Shown: positions 43,548 to 51,991 of the stretch, piece by piece
Position numbering within the stretch: the stretch's first letter is position 1
Layout: every line of letters starts with the position of its first letter
Assembly (NCBI RefSeq): GCF_002802915.1
Contig: NZ_PEBJ01000001.1
Coordinates: 124,001 to 188,000, forward strand
DNA length: 64,000 nucleotides
From: Bifidobacterium felsineum
GTDB lineage: Bacteria > Actinomycetota > Actinomycetes > Actinomycetales > Bifidobacteriaceae
Reading direction: 5' to 3'
Notes under the pieces: generated by a model
Databases searched by the model: none
Seen by the model: the letters and a program-made list of their open reading frames with translations, nothing else
Told to the model about the DNA's origin: nothing
Position numbers and translations under genes: made by a program

Positions 43548-45512
43548 ATGGCTGACGAATTCAACCCGCAGGGCGTCGACCAGACCCCGCAGGAGTCGCA
43601 GACTGATTCGCAAAACAACACGCAATCCACTCAATCGCAACCGGCCGCCAATGAGCCGGCTTCCACTGGTACCGGACTGGATGCAACCCAGCCGATTGCC
43701 AGCCCGGACGTCACTGCGACTGCACCGCAGAGCGCGGTGACCGAGCCGATTCCGGATTATGCGTCCGCTAAGGGCGAGAGCACAGTGGTTTCCTCTGCGC
43801 CTTCTGCCGGTACGGGCGATGGCGCAGGTGCCCCGGCTTCTGATTCATCCTCCACCACCCCGCTGTACCGCCCGGCCCCTGAGTTCGGCGCATACGGCCC
43901 GGTTCCGACCCCCAACCAGTCCGGTCAGCAACCTGCCCAGGGCGCTCAGCCCACCCAGCCGCTGCCATTCGGCCAGCAGCCTGGCCAGCCGGGCAACCGC
44001 AACCCGTACTTCACCAATAACCCGGCACCGTCCAACGGCAACCCGTTTGCCCCGCAGGGCGCTCCGCAGAACGGTCAAGGCTCCAACAACGGCTCACACG
44101 GATTCTTTGGCTTCGGCGCTCGCAACAATGCGAACAACGCCAATGCCGCAGGCAATCCGGGCACTCCGAACGGTACGGTTCCGGGCGCGCCGCAGCCCGG
44201 TTTCCCGCAAACGGGCGCAGCCGCCAAGGCCCCGAGCAAAGTTGCAGCCAGCGTCATCTCCGCTGTGATTGCCGCCGTTGTGGCCGCCGCCCTGTGCCTC
44301 GGCCTCGGCTATGCCGCCATCACCTACGGCTGGGTGACCGTGCCGACCTCCAGCTCCCTGGCCAACGTGAGCTCCAACAAGTCCGGCTCGGGTTCCGCCA
44401 CCGCTAAGACCGGTGAAGCCCCCGATTGGCAGACCGTCGCCAGCGACGTTTCCGGCTCCGTGGTCTCCATCCAGACCCAGCTGAGCAACGGCACGGCCAA
44501 GGGCTCCGGTGCCATCATCAGCACCGAGGGCTACATCGTGACCAACAACCACGTGATCTCCGGCGCCCAGCAGATTCAAGTGACGCTCGCCAACGGCACC
44601 ATGTACACCGCCCAGCTCGTCGGTACTGACACCACCACCGATATCGCCGTCATCAAGCTCGACAACCCGCCGAGCGACCTCAAGGCCGTGGAGTTCGCTG
44701 ATTCCGACAAGCTCGCCGTCGGCGAGAACGTGATGGCCATCGGCAACCCGCTCGGCTACGACGACACCGCCACCACCGGCATCGTCTCCGCCCTGAACCG
44801 CCCGGTGACCGTGACCGACGACAACAACAACGAAATCGTGACCAACGCCGTGCAGATCGATGCCGCCATCAACCCCGGCAACTCCGGCGGCCCGACCTTC
44901 AACGCGGCCGGCCAGGTGATCGGCATCAACTCCTCGATTGCCTCCACCGCAACCTCTTCTGATTCCGCCGGCTCCATCGGCATCGGCTTCGCCATCCCGT
45001 CCAACCTGGTCAAGCGTGTGGCCAACGAAATCATCAAGGACGGCTCGGCCAAGCACGTGGCCCTCGGCGTGACCATCAAGTCCGACACCGTTGAGGCAGA
45101 CGGCGTGACCCGCGGCGGCGCAACGATCACCAAGCCGACCTCCGGCGGCTCCGCAGTGGTCTCCGGCGGCCCGGCCGACAAGGCAGGCCTCAAGGAAGGC
45201 GACACCATCGTGGCCTTCAACGGCAACGCGGTGAACAACAACTACTCGCTGCTCGGCTTCGTGCGCGCTTCCGCTCTGGGCGACAAGGCAACGCTGACCA
45301 TCGTGCGCGACGGCAAGACCATGGATGTGGACGTGACGCTGGATCAGGAAGAGTCCTCCGTGAACGGCTCCTCCAGCTCCAACTCGAACAATTCCAACGG
45401 CAACAACCAGAACGGCAACGGCAATAGCCAGAACAACCAGAACGGCAACGGCAACAGCGACGGCGGCACCGGCGACGACGGTGGCTTCACCGATCCGTTC
45501 GGCCTCTGGTAA
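43548..45512 (+). CDS. HtrA/DegP-like serine protease with PDZ domain
   Basis: Membrane-anchored envelope protease of 654 aa. A long cytoplasmic Pro/Gln/Asn-rich N-terminus (about 1-225) precedes one membrane segment (about 232-258), a trypsin-like domain with His335 (NNHVISG), Asp365 (TTDIAVI) and Ser446 (NPGNSGGP), a PDZ domain (about 510-600), and an Asn/Gly-rich C-terminal tail. It probably degrades or refolds damaged secreted proteins. The ATG at 43548 is chosen for its AAAGGAG; the ORF extends to 43440 without one. Promoter not identified, but TACGCATAGACT near 43394 could be a -10 region. A strong terminator follows. Confidence 0.92.
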   Translation: MADEFNPQGVDQTPQESQTDSQNNTQSTQSQPAANEPASTGTGLDATQPIASPDVTATAPQSAVTEPIPDYASAKGESTVVSSAPSAGTGDGAGAPASDSSSTTPLYRPAPEFGAYGPVPTPNQSGQQPAQGAQPTQPLPFGQQPGQPGNRNPYFTNNPAPSNGNPFAPQGAPQNGQGSNNGSHGFFGFGARNNANNANAAGNPGTPNGTVPGAPQPGFPQTGAAAKAPSKVAASVISAVIAAVVAAALCLGLGYAAITYGWVTVPTSSSLANVSSNKSGSGSATAKTGEAPDWQTVASDVSGSVVSIQTQLSNGTAKGSGAIISTEGYIVTNNHVISGAQQIQVTLANGTMYTAQLVGTDTTTDIAVIKLDNPPSDLKAVEFADSDKLAVGENVMAIGNPLGYDDTATTGIVSALNRPVTVTDDNNNEIVTNAVQIDAAINPGNSGGPTFNAAGQVIGINSSIASTATSSDSAGSIGIGFAIPSNLVKRVANEIIKDGSAKHVALGVTIKSDTVEADGVTRGGATITKPTSGGSAVVSGGPADKAGLKEGDTIVAFNGNAVNNNYSLLGFVRASALGDKATLTIVRDGKTMDVDVTLDQEESSVNGSSSSNSNNSNGNNQNGNGNSQNNQNGNGNSDGGTGDDGGFTDPFGLW

Positions 45513-45573
45513 ACCACACCACACACGTCACATGACGTTGGGCGGCCGCCGCTGAACGCCATGTCAGACAACC

Positions 45574-45608
45574 AAAGGACCGTGGAGGGCAATCCCCACG
45601 GTCCTTTT
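45574..45608 (+). terminator. Intrinsic terminator of the HtrA-like gene
   Basis: AAAGGACCGTGG at 45574 pairs with CCACGGTCCTTT ending at 45607, followed by TTTTGCG. It is 61 nt after the stop. Confidence 0.9.
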
Positions 45609-45611
45609 GCG

Positions 45612-45973
45612 TTGCGCGGGAACGTACGTGGGATTCACATGGGAATTCGCGTGTGCGCAATAACGCAATAAATAGCAAAGTCCTCCGCATGCGGCACCAT
45701 TGCAGATGCAATCGCATTGCGATAACTGAATAATCTTTACGCCGTGTATCGGAAAGTCGCGCAGGCGCAGCTCGCATAAGCGGAAGGCCAAACAAAGCCT
45801 CATCCACATTCGCTCCAGCTGCCCGGCATAGACGCCGGTGGGTTAACAAGGCGTGACCATGTGCCGATTGATGGCTGGCCACGCGACTGCATACCCGCAT
45901 ACGCCTCGCGCCCGCCTCGCTGCGACAACTGACCGCAGCAATCGGCCCCGTATACGAGCGTAAGGAGCATGAG
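45612..45973. other. Non-coding gap upstream of the P-type ATPase gene
   Basis: No gene seen in about 360 nt. The motif TTGCAGATGCAATCGCATTGCGAT near 45700 (read in parts) contains an imperfect dyad TTGCA-N-TGCAA that could be a regulator site; this is weak. GTAAGGAGC precedes the ATPase start. Confidence 0.4.
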
Positions 45974-48325
45974 ATGCACAATCTCGTCCGATTCTTCACA
46001 CGACTTACCGCCGCAGCCATCCGCGTCTGCAAACTGGTGCCGATGCTGCCGATAGTCATTATCGCCGCAATCCCTCTGGTTGTACTTGGCGATTGGCGCC
46101 CGTGGGGGAGTGCGGTTACTCTTCCCATCCTTGACAATCCTGGTGTCGGCCAGTGGCTGGTCATCGTGCTGGTGCTGATTATTGTGACCGACACCGTCCG
46201 CGGTATGCTCGATGACATTCGCCACGGTCAGGTCGGCGTCGATCTGCTCGCCGTGATGGCGATGCTTTCCACCGTTGCCGTCCACGAATATTGGGCCAGT
46301 TGGGCGGTCACGTTGATGATCACGTCCGGCGAGGCCATCGAAGAATACGCGCAGAACAAGGCCGAGCACAGCCTGACCGCACTGGTCAAGGCCGCCCCGC
46401 AAACCGCGCACATCGTCACCCTGCCCGGCGTGGGTCGCGGCAAGTCCGCAGATGATTCAGCTGACGACGGCTTCCGTCGCACTGCCACGACATACAAGTT
46501 AGGCTCCTCTCTCGGAGGGGAGATGCCGGCGAGGCTGGCTGAGGGAAGCTCGTCGGCAGGCGCGACCCAAGCAGATGCTTGCGCCATCACTGGCCGCAAT
46601 CCAGAAGATTGCGATTCGGCTGTAAACAAAGCGAAGAATGCTATGAGATTCTCGGCGGCCCAGCATTTCACTACGGTCCCGGTTACTCAGGTGCAGCCGG
46701 ACGACGTGCTGATGGTGCTGCCCGGCGAAATCGTGCCGGTGGATGGCGAGCTGCTGTCCGGCGAGGCGACGCTGGATTTGAGCGCGATCAATGGCGAGCC
46801 GGTGCCTCGCACGGTGTTCGCGGGCGCTCGCGTGATGTCGGGCGCAATCAACGGTTCCGCAGCCCTCACTATGCGCGCGACCCAGCCGGCCGCCGAATCC
46901 CAGTACCAACGCATTCTCCAGCTGGTGGAGTCCGCCCAGGAATCCCGCCCAGCCGTAGTCAAAACCGCTGATCGATTGGCAGTGCCGTTCACTGTGCTTG
47001 CGTTGGTGATTGCCGGTGTTGCTTGGGCGGTATCTGGCATCCCGACGCGATTCGCCCAGGTGCTGGTGCTCGCCACACCCTGCCCGCTGTTGATTGCAGC
47101 GCCCGTGGCCTACATCGCCGGCACTGGCCGACTGGCTGCGGCCGGTGTGCTCATCAAAACCCAGGATGTGCTGGAAAATTTGGGCCGCGTCACACAGATT
47201 TTCTTCGACAAAACCGGTACGCTCACGGTCAAGCAGCCGCAGGTAGTGCGCGTGGAGATGCTGCCGGGCGTGGAGACGCAGCTCAATGAAGACCATGTGC
47301 TGATGATGGCCGGTGTGGTGGAAGGCTACTCGGTGCACATTCTCTCCAAAGGCATTGCGAAGGCTGGCGCGGAGGCGATGGCTCGATTGCGTGCCCGGTT
47401 TGCAGCTGGTCAGCGCGATTGCCCGGAGCCGGAGGCGAGTATGCCCGGGCATGGGCGTGACTATCCGGTAGTCAAGCGCATCGAGGAGGAGACCGGTAAG
47501 GGTGTATCCGGCGAAGTGAACGGACATACGGTGCGCGTCGGACGACTGTCGTTTGCGGCCGCGCAGGAAGATGGCTTCCTGGCGGCTGGTTCCCGCGAGG
47601 TGCGCACTCGATTCGGTATGCTGCAGCCGGATGAGATGGCGTCCTACGTGTCCGTGGACGGTCAGCTGATCGCCCGCATCGTGCTGCGCGATGTGCCGCG
47701 CGTTAACGCCAAGATTGCGCTTACCGCCCTGCACGAGCTTGGCGTATCCAAGCTCACGATGCTCACCGGAGACAAGCGCGCTTCGGCGGAAATCATCGCG
47801 CGCGAAGTCGGTATTGACGAAGTGCACGCCGAACTCTTCCCGGAAGACAAGGTCGCAGCGGTAAAGGCAGCGACCGATGGCGGATCCGATGACCGTATAA
47901 ATGACGGGCGACTGGGTGGTTACGTCCCGTCCAAGGCGCGCACAGGAGCTCCTCTGTCTCGTGAATCCTCCGCGGCAAAGCCGGTCACCATGATGGTGGG
48001 CGACGGTGTGAACGACGCCCCGGTGTTGGCCGCCGCCGATCTCGGCGTCGCGATTACCGACGGCACCTCCACCGCCGCGTCGGAAAGCGCGCAGATCGTC
48101 ATTATGAACGACGATATTGCCGCCGTACCGCGCGCCATTGCCATCGCACGCCGCACCAAACGCATCATGCTGCAGGCCGTGGTCGCCGGTCTCGCGCTCG
48201 CCGTCATCGGCATGATTGCCGCCGCTTTCAACCTGATTCCGGTAGTAGTCGGTGCATTCCTGCAAGAAGCCATCGACGTGGTCTCCATCCTCTGGGCCCT
48301 CACCGCCGTGCTCGATCGGGACTAG
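45974..48325 (+). CDS. Heavy-metal P1B-type ATPase with repeat-derived insertions
   Basis: Membrane cation pump of 783 aa. Motifs seen: actuator-domain GEAIEEYAQ start, PGEIVPVDGEL and DLSAINGEPVP; the metal-path TPCPLLIAAP; phosphorylation site DKTGTLT; nucleotide-binding MLTGDKRASAEI; and hinge GDGVNDAPVL. No N-terminal CXXC metal-binding domain is present. The metal is unknown. Two insertions interrupt conserved blocks: residues about 156-230, between LPGVG and HFTTVPVTQVQ, and about 636-668, between VKAATD and KPVTMM. The first includes in-frame DNA of the GGCTCC/GGGGAG intergenic repeat family. It is flanked downstream by the 52-bp tandem array. Confidence 0.9.
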   Translation: MHNLVRFFTRLTAAAIRVCKLVPMLPIVIIAAIPLVVLGDWRPWGSAVTLPILDNPGVGQWLVIVLVLIIVTDTVRGMLDDIRHGQVGVDLLAVMAMLSTVAVHEYWASWAVTLMITSGEAIEEYAQNKAEHSLTALVKAAPQTAHIVTLPGVGRGKSADDSADDGFRRTATTYKLGSSLGGEMPARLAEGSSSAGATQADACAITGRNPEDCDSAVNKAKNAMRFSAAQHFTTVPVTQVQPDDVLMVLPGEIVPVDGELLSGEATLDLSAINGEPVPRTVFAGARVMSGAINGSAALTMRATQPAAESQYQRILQLVESAQESRPAVVKTADRLAVPFTVLALVIAGVAWAVSGIPTRFAQVLVLATPCPLLIAAPVAYIAGTGRLAAAGVLIKTQDVLENLGRVTQIFFDKTGTLTVKQPQVVRVEMLPGVETQLNEDHVLMMAGVVEGYSVHILSKGIAKAGAEAMARLRARFAAGQRDCPEPEASMPGHGRDYPVVKRIEEETGKGVSGEVNGHTVRVGRLSFAAAQEDGFLAAGSREVRTRFGMLQPDEMASYVSVDGQLIARIVLRDVPRVNAKIALTALHELGVSKLTMLTGDKRASAEIIAREVGIDEVHAELFPEDKVAAVKAATDGGSDDRINDGRLGGYVPSKARTGAPLSRESSAAKPVTMMVGDGVNDAPVLAAADLGVAITDGTSTAASESAQIVIMNDDIAAVPRAIAIARRTKRIMLQAVVAGLALAVIGMIAAAFNLIPVVVGAFLQEAIDVVSILWALTAVLDRD
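46502..46552 (+). repeat. Intergenic repeat copy inside the ATPase coding sequence
   Basis: GGCTCCTCTCTCGGAGGGG, then GCCGGCGAGGCTGGCTGAGG, follows the order of the non-coding copies at 52943 and 57801 (inverted stem, GAAGC-like box, CTGAGGG). It encodes the LGSSLGGEMPARLAEGSS segment of the pump. Confidence 0.65.
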
Positions 48326-48343
48326 CAGGGCATTTTTTCGGGC

Positions 48344-48580
48344 GGCTCGAGGATTTGCGTCGTTGCGGCTGTGTCAGCGGGGTGTTTCGTCGGCTGACCA
48401 GGAATTGTGCGTTGCTGGCGGCCTGTCAGTGGGGTGTTTTCGTGGTTGGCTCGATGATTTGCCCCACTAACGGTCTGTGAGTGGTATATAACCATGATCG
48501 GTTCGAGGTCCTGCCCCGCTGAGGTGTGTTCCGGTGAAGTATTTCATTGATTTGCCTGAGGTTGTGCTTCGCTGCAAACG
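48344..48580. repeat. Degenerate 52-bp tandem repeat, array 1 (about 5 units)
   Basis: Unit starts at 48344, 48392, 48448, 48500 and 48554 (spacing 48, 56, 52, 54). The consensus begins GGCTCGAGGATTTGC, continues YYCGCTGA and has TGTCAGYGGGGTGTTTC in the second half. The array lies between the ATPase stop and the DUF4143 gene stop. No gene seen. Confidence 0.8.
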
Positions 48581-48623
48581 AGACGGCGATCCGCAAAACT
48601 GTGGGTTGGGTTGACCGCATGAG

Positions 48624-49787
48624 TTATCGTTTGCCATTCAGCCAATCGGTTGCAGAAGCAACGTGAATGCCCTGCGATGTATAGCTGTGCTCAACTCGGC
48701 CCACTACGTACTGTTGTGCTTTCGGAATACCAAGCGCGTCGCCAATCAGAGTCAGGTGCCGGGCGAATCGGTTGTGATAGGTCTGACCGGATTTGATCTC
48801 AATCATCAAGCGGTTGCTTGCATCGGTGAAATCAAGCAGATTTACTTCAACCTTGCTGGCGTCACGGTAGAAGAACAATTGTGGATCCCGACCGGCATTG
48901 AGATGCCACTTCATGGTCTCCGCAATAATAAGGTTCTCGAAAATATCGCCGAATTTCGGATGAGCGACCAGCGCCTCAACCGTATGGATTCCTAACAAAT
49001 GGCACATCAAGCCGGTGTCGTAGAAATACAGCTTTGGCGTCTTGACGACCTGTTTGCGGGCGTTCGTGTAGAACGGCATGAGATGGAACGCGAGGTAGCT
49101 GGATTCCAGAATTGAGGTCCACGCCTTTACCGTGCGCGGACTTACGCCTAGCTCGTTGGCGATGTTGGTATAGTTCACCAATGCGCCGGAACTCAATGCA
49201 CATAGTGTTAGGAATCGGCGGAAATCAGCCAAATTGCGTACGTCGAGATAGTCGGCGACGTCGCGTTCGATATAGGTGTCGATGTAATTGGAGAAGAACA
49301 GGTCGAGCGGCATGCCCGTATCGTAAATGCGAGGATAGCCGCCCTGCAGCATGAACGAATCCACGGTGAGTGCAGGATTCGCGGCACATGCTTCCTGGTA
49401 TGAGAACGGCAGCAGTTTGACCAGCCCGACTCGGCCTGCCAATGATTGTTGGATTCGCTTCAACAGCAGGAAATTCTGGGAACCTGAAAGCACATACTGG
49501 CCTTGTTCGCCGCGCTCGTCGGATACGACCTGAATCATGGAAAACAGATCCGGGGCATACTGTGCCTCGTCCACGATGAGTTTGGATGGACGCTGACGGA
49601 TGAATCCCACGGGGTCGTCGATTGCAGCCTTGCGAGTTTCAGGATTCTCCAGATTCACGTAGTCGTAATCCGGGAATATGGACTTAGCCATCGTGGATTT
49701 GCCGCTCTGACGTGGGCCGGTGATGGAAACAACCGGAAACCATTGCGCCAGCTTTTGCGCCTGTTTTCCCAGTATTCGCGGAATCAT
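48624..49787 (-). CDS. AAA+ ATPase with C-terminal DUF4143
   Basis: Protein of 387 aa. The N-terminal AAA_14 domain has Walker A GPRQSGKSTMAK and the Walker B-like LIVDEAQYAPDLF, with YVLSGSQNFLLLKRI as sensor region. The middle carries a winged helix (NIANELGVSPRTVKAWTSIL), and the DUF4143 domain ends with the nuclease-like DFTDASNRLMIEIKSGQTY (E-x-K). The family is common in gut Actinobacteria and Bacteroidetes and its function is unknown. ATG 49787 is preferred because GAAAGAGG precedes it; the ORF extends to 49820 through the first iteron. It is flanked on both sides by arrays of the same 52-bp repeat. Confidence 0.88.
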   Translation of the reverse strand: MIPRILGKQAQKLAQWFPVVSITGPRQSGKSTMAKSIFPDYDYVNLENPETRKAAIDDPVGFIRQRPSKLIVDEAQYAPDLFSMIQVVSDERGEQGQYVLSGSQNFLLLKRIQQSLAGRVGLVKLLPFSYQEACAANPALTVDSFMLQGGYPRIYDTGMPLDLFFSNYIDTYIERDVADYLDVRNLADFRRFLTLCALSSGALVNYTNIANELGVSPRTVKAWTSILESSYLAFHLMPFYTNARKQVVKTPKLYFYDTGLMCHLLGIHTVEALVAHPKFGDIFENLIIAETMKWHLNAGRDPQLFFYRDASKVEVNLLDFTDASNRLMIEIKSGQTYHNRFARHLTLIGDALGIPKAQQYVVGRVEHSYTSQGIHVASATDWLNGKR

Positions 49788-49800
49788 CACAGCCTCTTTC

Positions 49801-49886
49801 CCATAATCTTGCATTAGCAATTACCATAATCCTACATTAGGAATCCCCATAATCTGACATTAGCGAGGCCCATAATCGTGCAGTAG
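49801..49886 (-). promoter_or_regulatory. Four CCATAATCNNNCATTAG iterons at exact 23-bp spacing
   Basis: Units at 49801, 49824, 49847 and 49870, each 17 bp with the same conserved halves (the last has CAGTAG). They lie immediately upstream of the DUF4143 gene and cover its likely promoter, suggesting a binding-site array for a repressor or for the gene product. Confidence 0.85.
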
Positions 49887-49914
49887 GGCGGTTGACGGGC
49901 TTACGCGCGCGGTT

Positions 49915-50310
49915 GGCTCGAGGTTTTGCCTCAATAAGGGGTGTTCGGCGGGGTGTTTCCGCGGGCCATGCGAGACTGTGCTCTGCTGATAGTGTCTAGA
50001 CGGGGTGAAATTGCGATTGACTAGGGGATTTACCCTGTTGGCAGTATTTAAGCGGAGCCGAATCGCGGCTGGCCCGAGGATTTGCTTCGCTGAGATGTGT
50101 TCAGTGGGGTACTTCGTCGGTCTAACCGAGATTCTGCTCCTCTAGTGACTTGTCAGCGGGGTGTTTCCAGGACTGGTTCGAGGCTTTGCCTTGCTAAGAG
50201 TCTGACAGTGGAACAAACCTATGGCTGAATCGAGAATTCGCCTCGCTGGTAACCTGTGATCGGCGCGCAATCACGATTGGCTCGAGGATTTGCTCCGCTG
50301 ACGGACTAGC
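49915..50310. repeat. Degenerate 52-bp tandem repeat, array 2 (8 units)
   Basis: Unit starts at 49915, 49964, 50019, 50071, 50124, 50175, 50227 and 50279; spacings 49, 55, 52, 53, 51, 52, 52. The consensus is as in array 1. Both parts of the unit are conserved, so this is a tandem repeat rather than a CRISPR. Together with the iterons it fills the 49788-50418 gap; no gene seen. Confidence 0.85.
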
Positions 50311-50418
50311 GGATAAGCGTTTATGAACTGCACGCTCTCGTCCACCCCGCACAACATCACAGAATTCCCACCGCTTTACCCCTGTTGCCGCGGCAGGCTT
50401 TGCGATAACCTGTAACGC

Positions 50419-51870
50419 GTGACTGAATCTGTGAATAATGAACTGCGTATTGCTGTGATCGGCGCTGGCCCGGCCGGCGTCTACTCTTCCGACATCTTCC
50501 TGCGCCAGCTCAAGAAGCTGGGCGAGGAGCTCGGCCTCGGCACCAAGGCCCGCATCGACCTGTTCGAGAAGCTGCCGGTGCCGTTCGGCCTGGTGCGCTA
50601 CGGTGTGGCTCCGGACCACCCGTCCATCAAATTCATCGCCTCCGCGCTCGAGAAGACGCTCGACAACCCGGACATCCACCTCTACTGCGACGTGGAATTC
50701 GGCAAGGATGTGACCCTTGAGGACCTGCTCGCCCGTTATGACGCCGTGCTGTTCGCCACCGGCGCTGTGAAGGACAAGCCGCTGAACCTGCCCGGTGCCG
50801 ACCTCGACGGTGTCTATGGTGCTGCCAAGTTCGTCGAATGGTACGACGGCTACCCCACGGGCGCCCGCGAATGGCCGCTGACTGCCGAGAACGTGGCCGT
50901 GATCGGCGGCGGCAACGTGGCCATGGACGTGGCCCGCGAGCTGATGCGCAACGCCGACGACCTTAAGGCCAAGACCGACATTCCGGACAACGTGTACGAA
51001 GGCATCGGTCAGAACAAGGCGCGCGTGCTTCATTTGTTCATTCGCCGTGGCGTGGCCCAGGCCAAGTTCAGTGTGCAGGAGCTGCGCGAGATGGAGAAGC
51101 TGCCCGGCGTGCAGCTGATTATCAACGAAGACGACTTCGATCTGGATGATGAAACCATCGAGGTGGCCGGCAAGGACAAGCTCACCCGCCAGATGGTCGA
51201 GGAGCTGTTCGCCGTGCGCGAGATGGCCGAAGACATGGAAGATGACGGCGACGTGGACTTCGAAGGCAACCCGGCCGATCGCAAGTACTACATCCACTTC
51301 AACTCCGCCCCCACCGAAATCCTAGGCGAAGACGGCAAGGTGAAGGCCATCCGCGTGGAGCGCACCGAAACCGGCGCCGACGGCAAGATGCACCGCACCG
51401 GCGAATTCACCGACTATCCAGTCGAGGCCGTCTACCATGCCATCGGCTACAAGCCGGCCGAGGCCCCGGGCATTGCCTACGACGAGCACGGCGCCCACCT
51501 GGCCAACGCCAATGGCGACGGCCGCATCACCACCGAAGCTGAGGGCGGCGAAGTGCGCGACCGCCTGTACGCCACCGGTTGGGCCAAGCGCGGCCCGGTG
51601 GGCCTGATCGGCTCCACCAAGTCCGACGCCCTGGCCATCGTGACCAACATGCTCGAGGATCTGGCCAAGGCCGCTGAAGGTGGCCGCGTGGCGGAGGACC
51701 GCGACCCTGAATCCATCGACCGCCTGCTCGCCGAGCGCGGTGTGAAGCCGATCGACTTCGCCGGTTGGAAGAAGGTCGACGCCTTCGAGCGCGCAGAAGG
51801 CGCAAAGGAAGGCCGCGAGCACAAGAAGGTCATCGAGCCCGACCAGATGCGCGAGCTCGCCCTGGCCTGA
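50419..51870 (+). CDS. FAD-dependent ferredoxin/adrenodoxin-type NADP reductase (FprA-like)
   Basis: Flavoprotein of 483 aa that moves electrons between NADPH and an iron-sulfur carrier. The FAD-binding motif GAGPAGVYSSD opens the protein, followed by FEKLPVPFGLVRYGVAPDH typical of the adrenodoxin reductase/FprA family, the NADP-binding VIGGGNVAMDVAREL, and the C-terminal YATGWAKRGPVGLIGSTKSDA (read in part). GTG start at 50419; no Shine-Dalgarno, but TAACCT ends 7 nt before it, consistent with a leaderless mRNA. It stands alone and is followed by a terminator. Confidence 0.9.
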   Translation: MTESVNNELRIAVIGAGPAGVYSSDIFLRQLKKLGEELGLGTKARIDLFEKLPVPFGLVRYGVAPDHPSIKFIASALEKTLDNPDIHLYCDVEFGKDVTLEDLLARYDAVLFATGAVKDKPLNLPGADLDGVYGAAKFVEWYDGYPTGAREWPLTAENVAVIGGGNVAMDVARELMRNADDLKAKTDIPDNVYEGIGQNKARVLHLFIRRGVAQAKFSVQELREMEKLPGVQLIINEDDFDLDDETIEVAGKDKLTRQMVEELFAVREMAEDMEDDGDVDFEGNPADRKYYIHFNSAPTEILGEDGKVKAIRVERTETGADGKMHRTGEFTDYPVEAVYHAIGYKPAEAPGIAYDEHGAHLANANGDGRITTEAEGGEVRDRLYATGWAKRGPVGLIGSTKSDALAIVTNMLEDLAKAAEGGRVAEDRDPESIDRLLAERGVKPIDFAGWKKVDAFERAEGAKEGREHKKVIEPDQMRELALA

Positions 51871-51892
51871 TAGGTCTCCGATAGCTTCTATT

Positions 51893-51922
51893 CGGCTCCT
51901 CTCTACGGAGAGGGGCCGTTTT
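51893..51922 (+). terminator. Intrinsic terminator of the FprA-like gene
   Basis: CGGCTCCTCTC pairs with GAGAGGGGCCG around TACG, followed by TTTTCG. It is 22 nt after the stop. Confidence 0.9.
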
Positions 51923-51991
51923 CGTCGCTGCCCGCATTTCTCCCCGCGCATATCCAGCAATCATCCAGCTAGCATCTTTAGGCTGGGCCTC

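Noticed and set aside
44094-45524. Minus-strand Gly/Val/His-rich ORF of 476 codons opposite the HtrA-like gene
   Set aside because: Shadow of a gene with an intact catalytic triad; low-complexity composition.
48344-50310. CRISPR array
   Set aside because: Spacing is regular, but both halves of the unit are conserved and no invariant repeat alternates with unique spacers; no cas genes are near.
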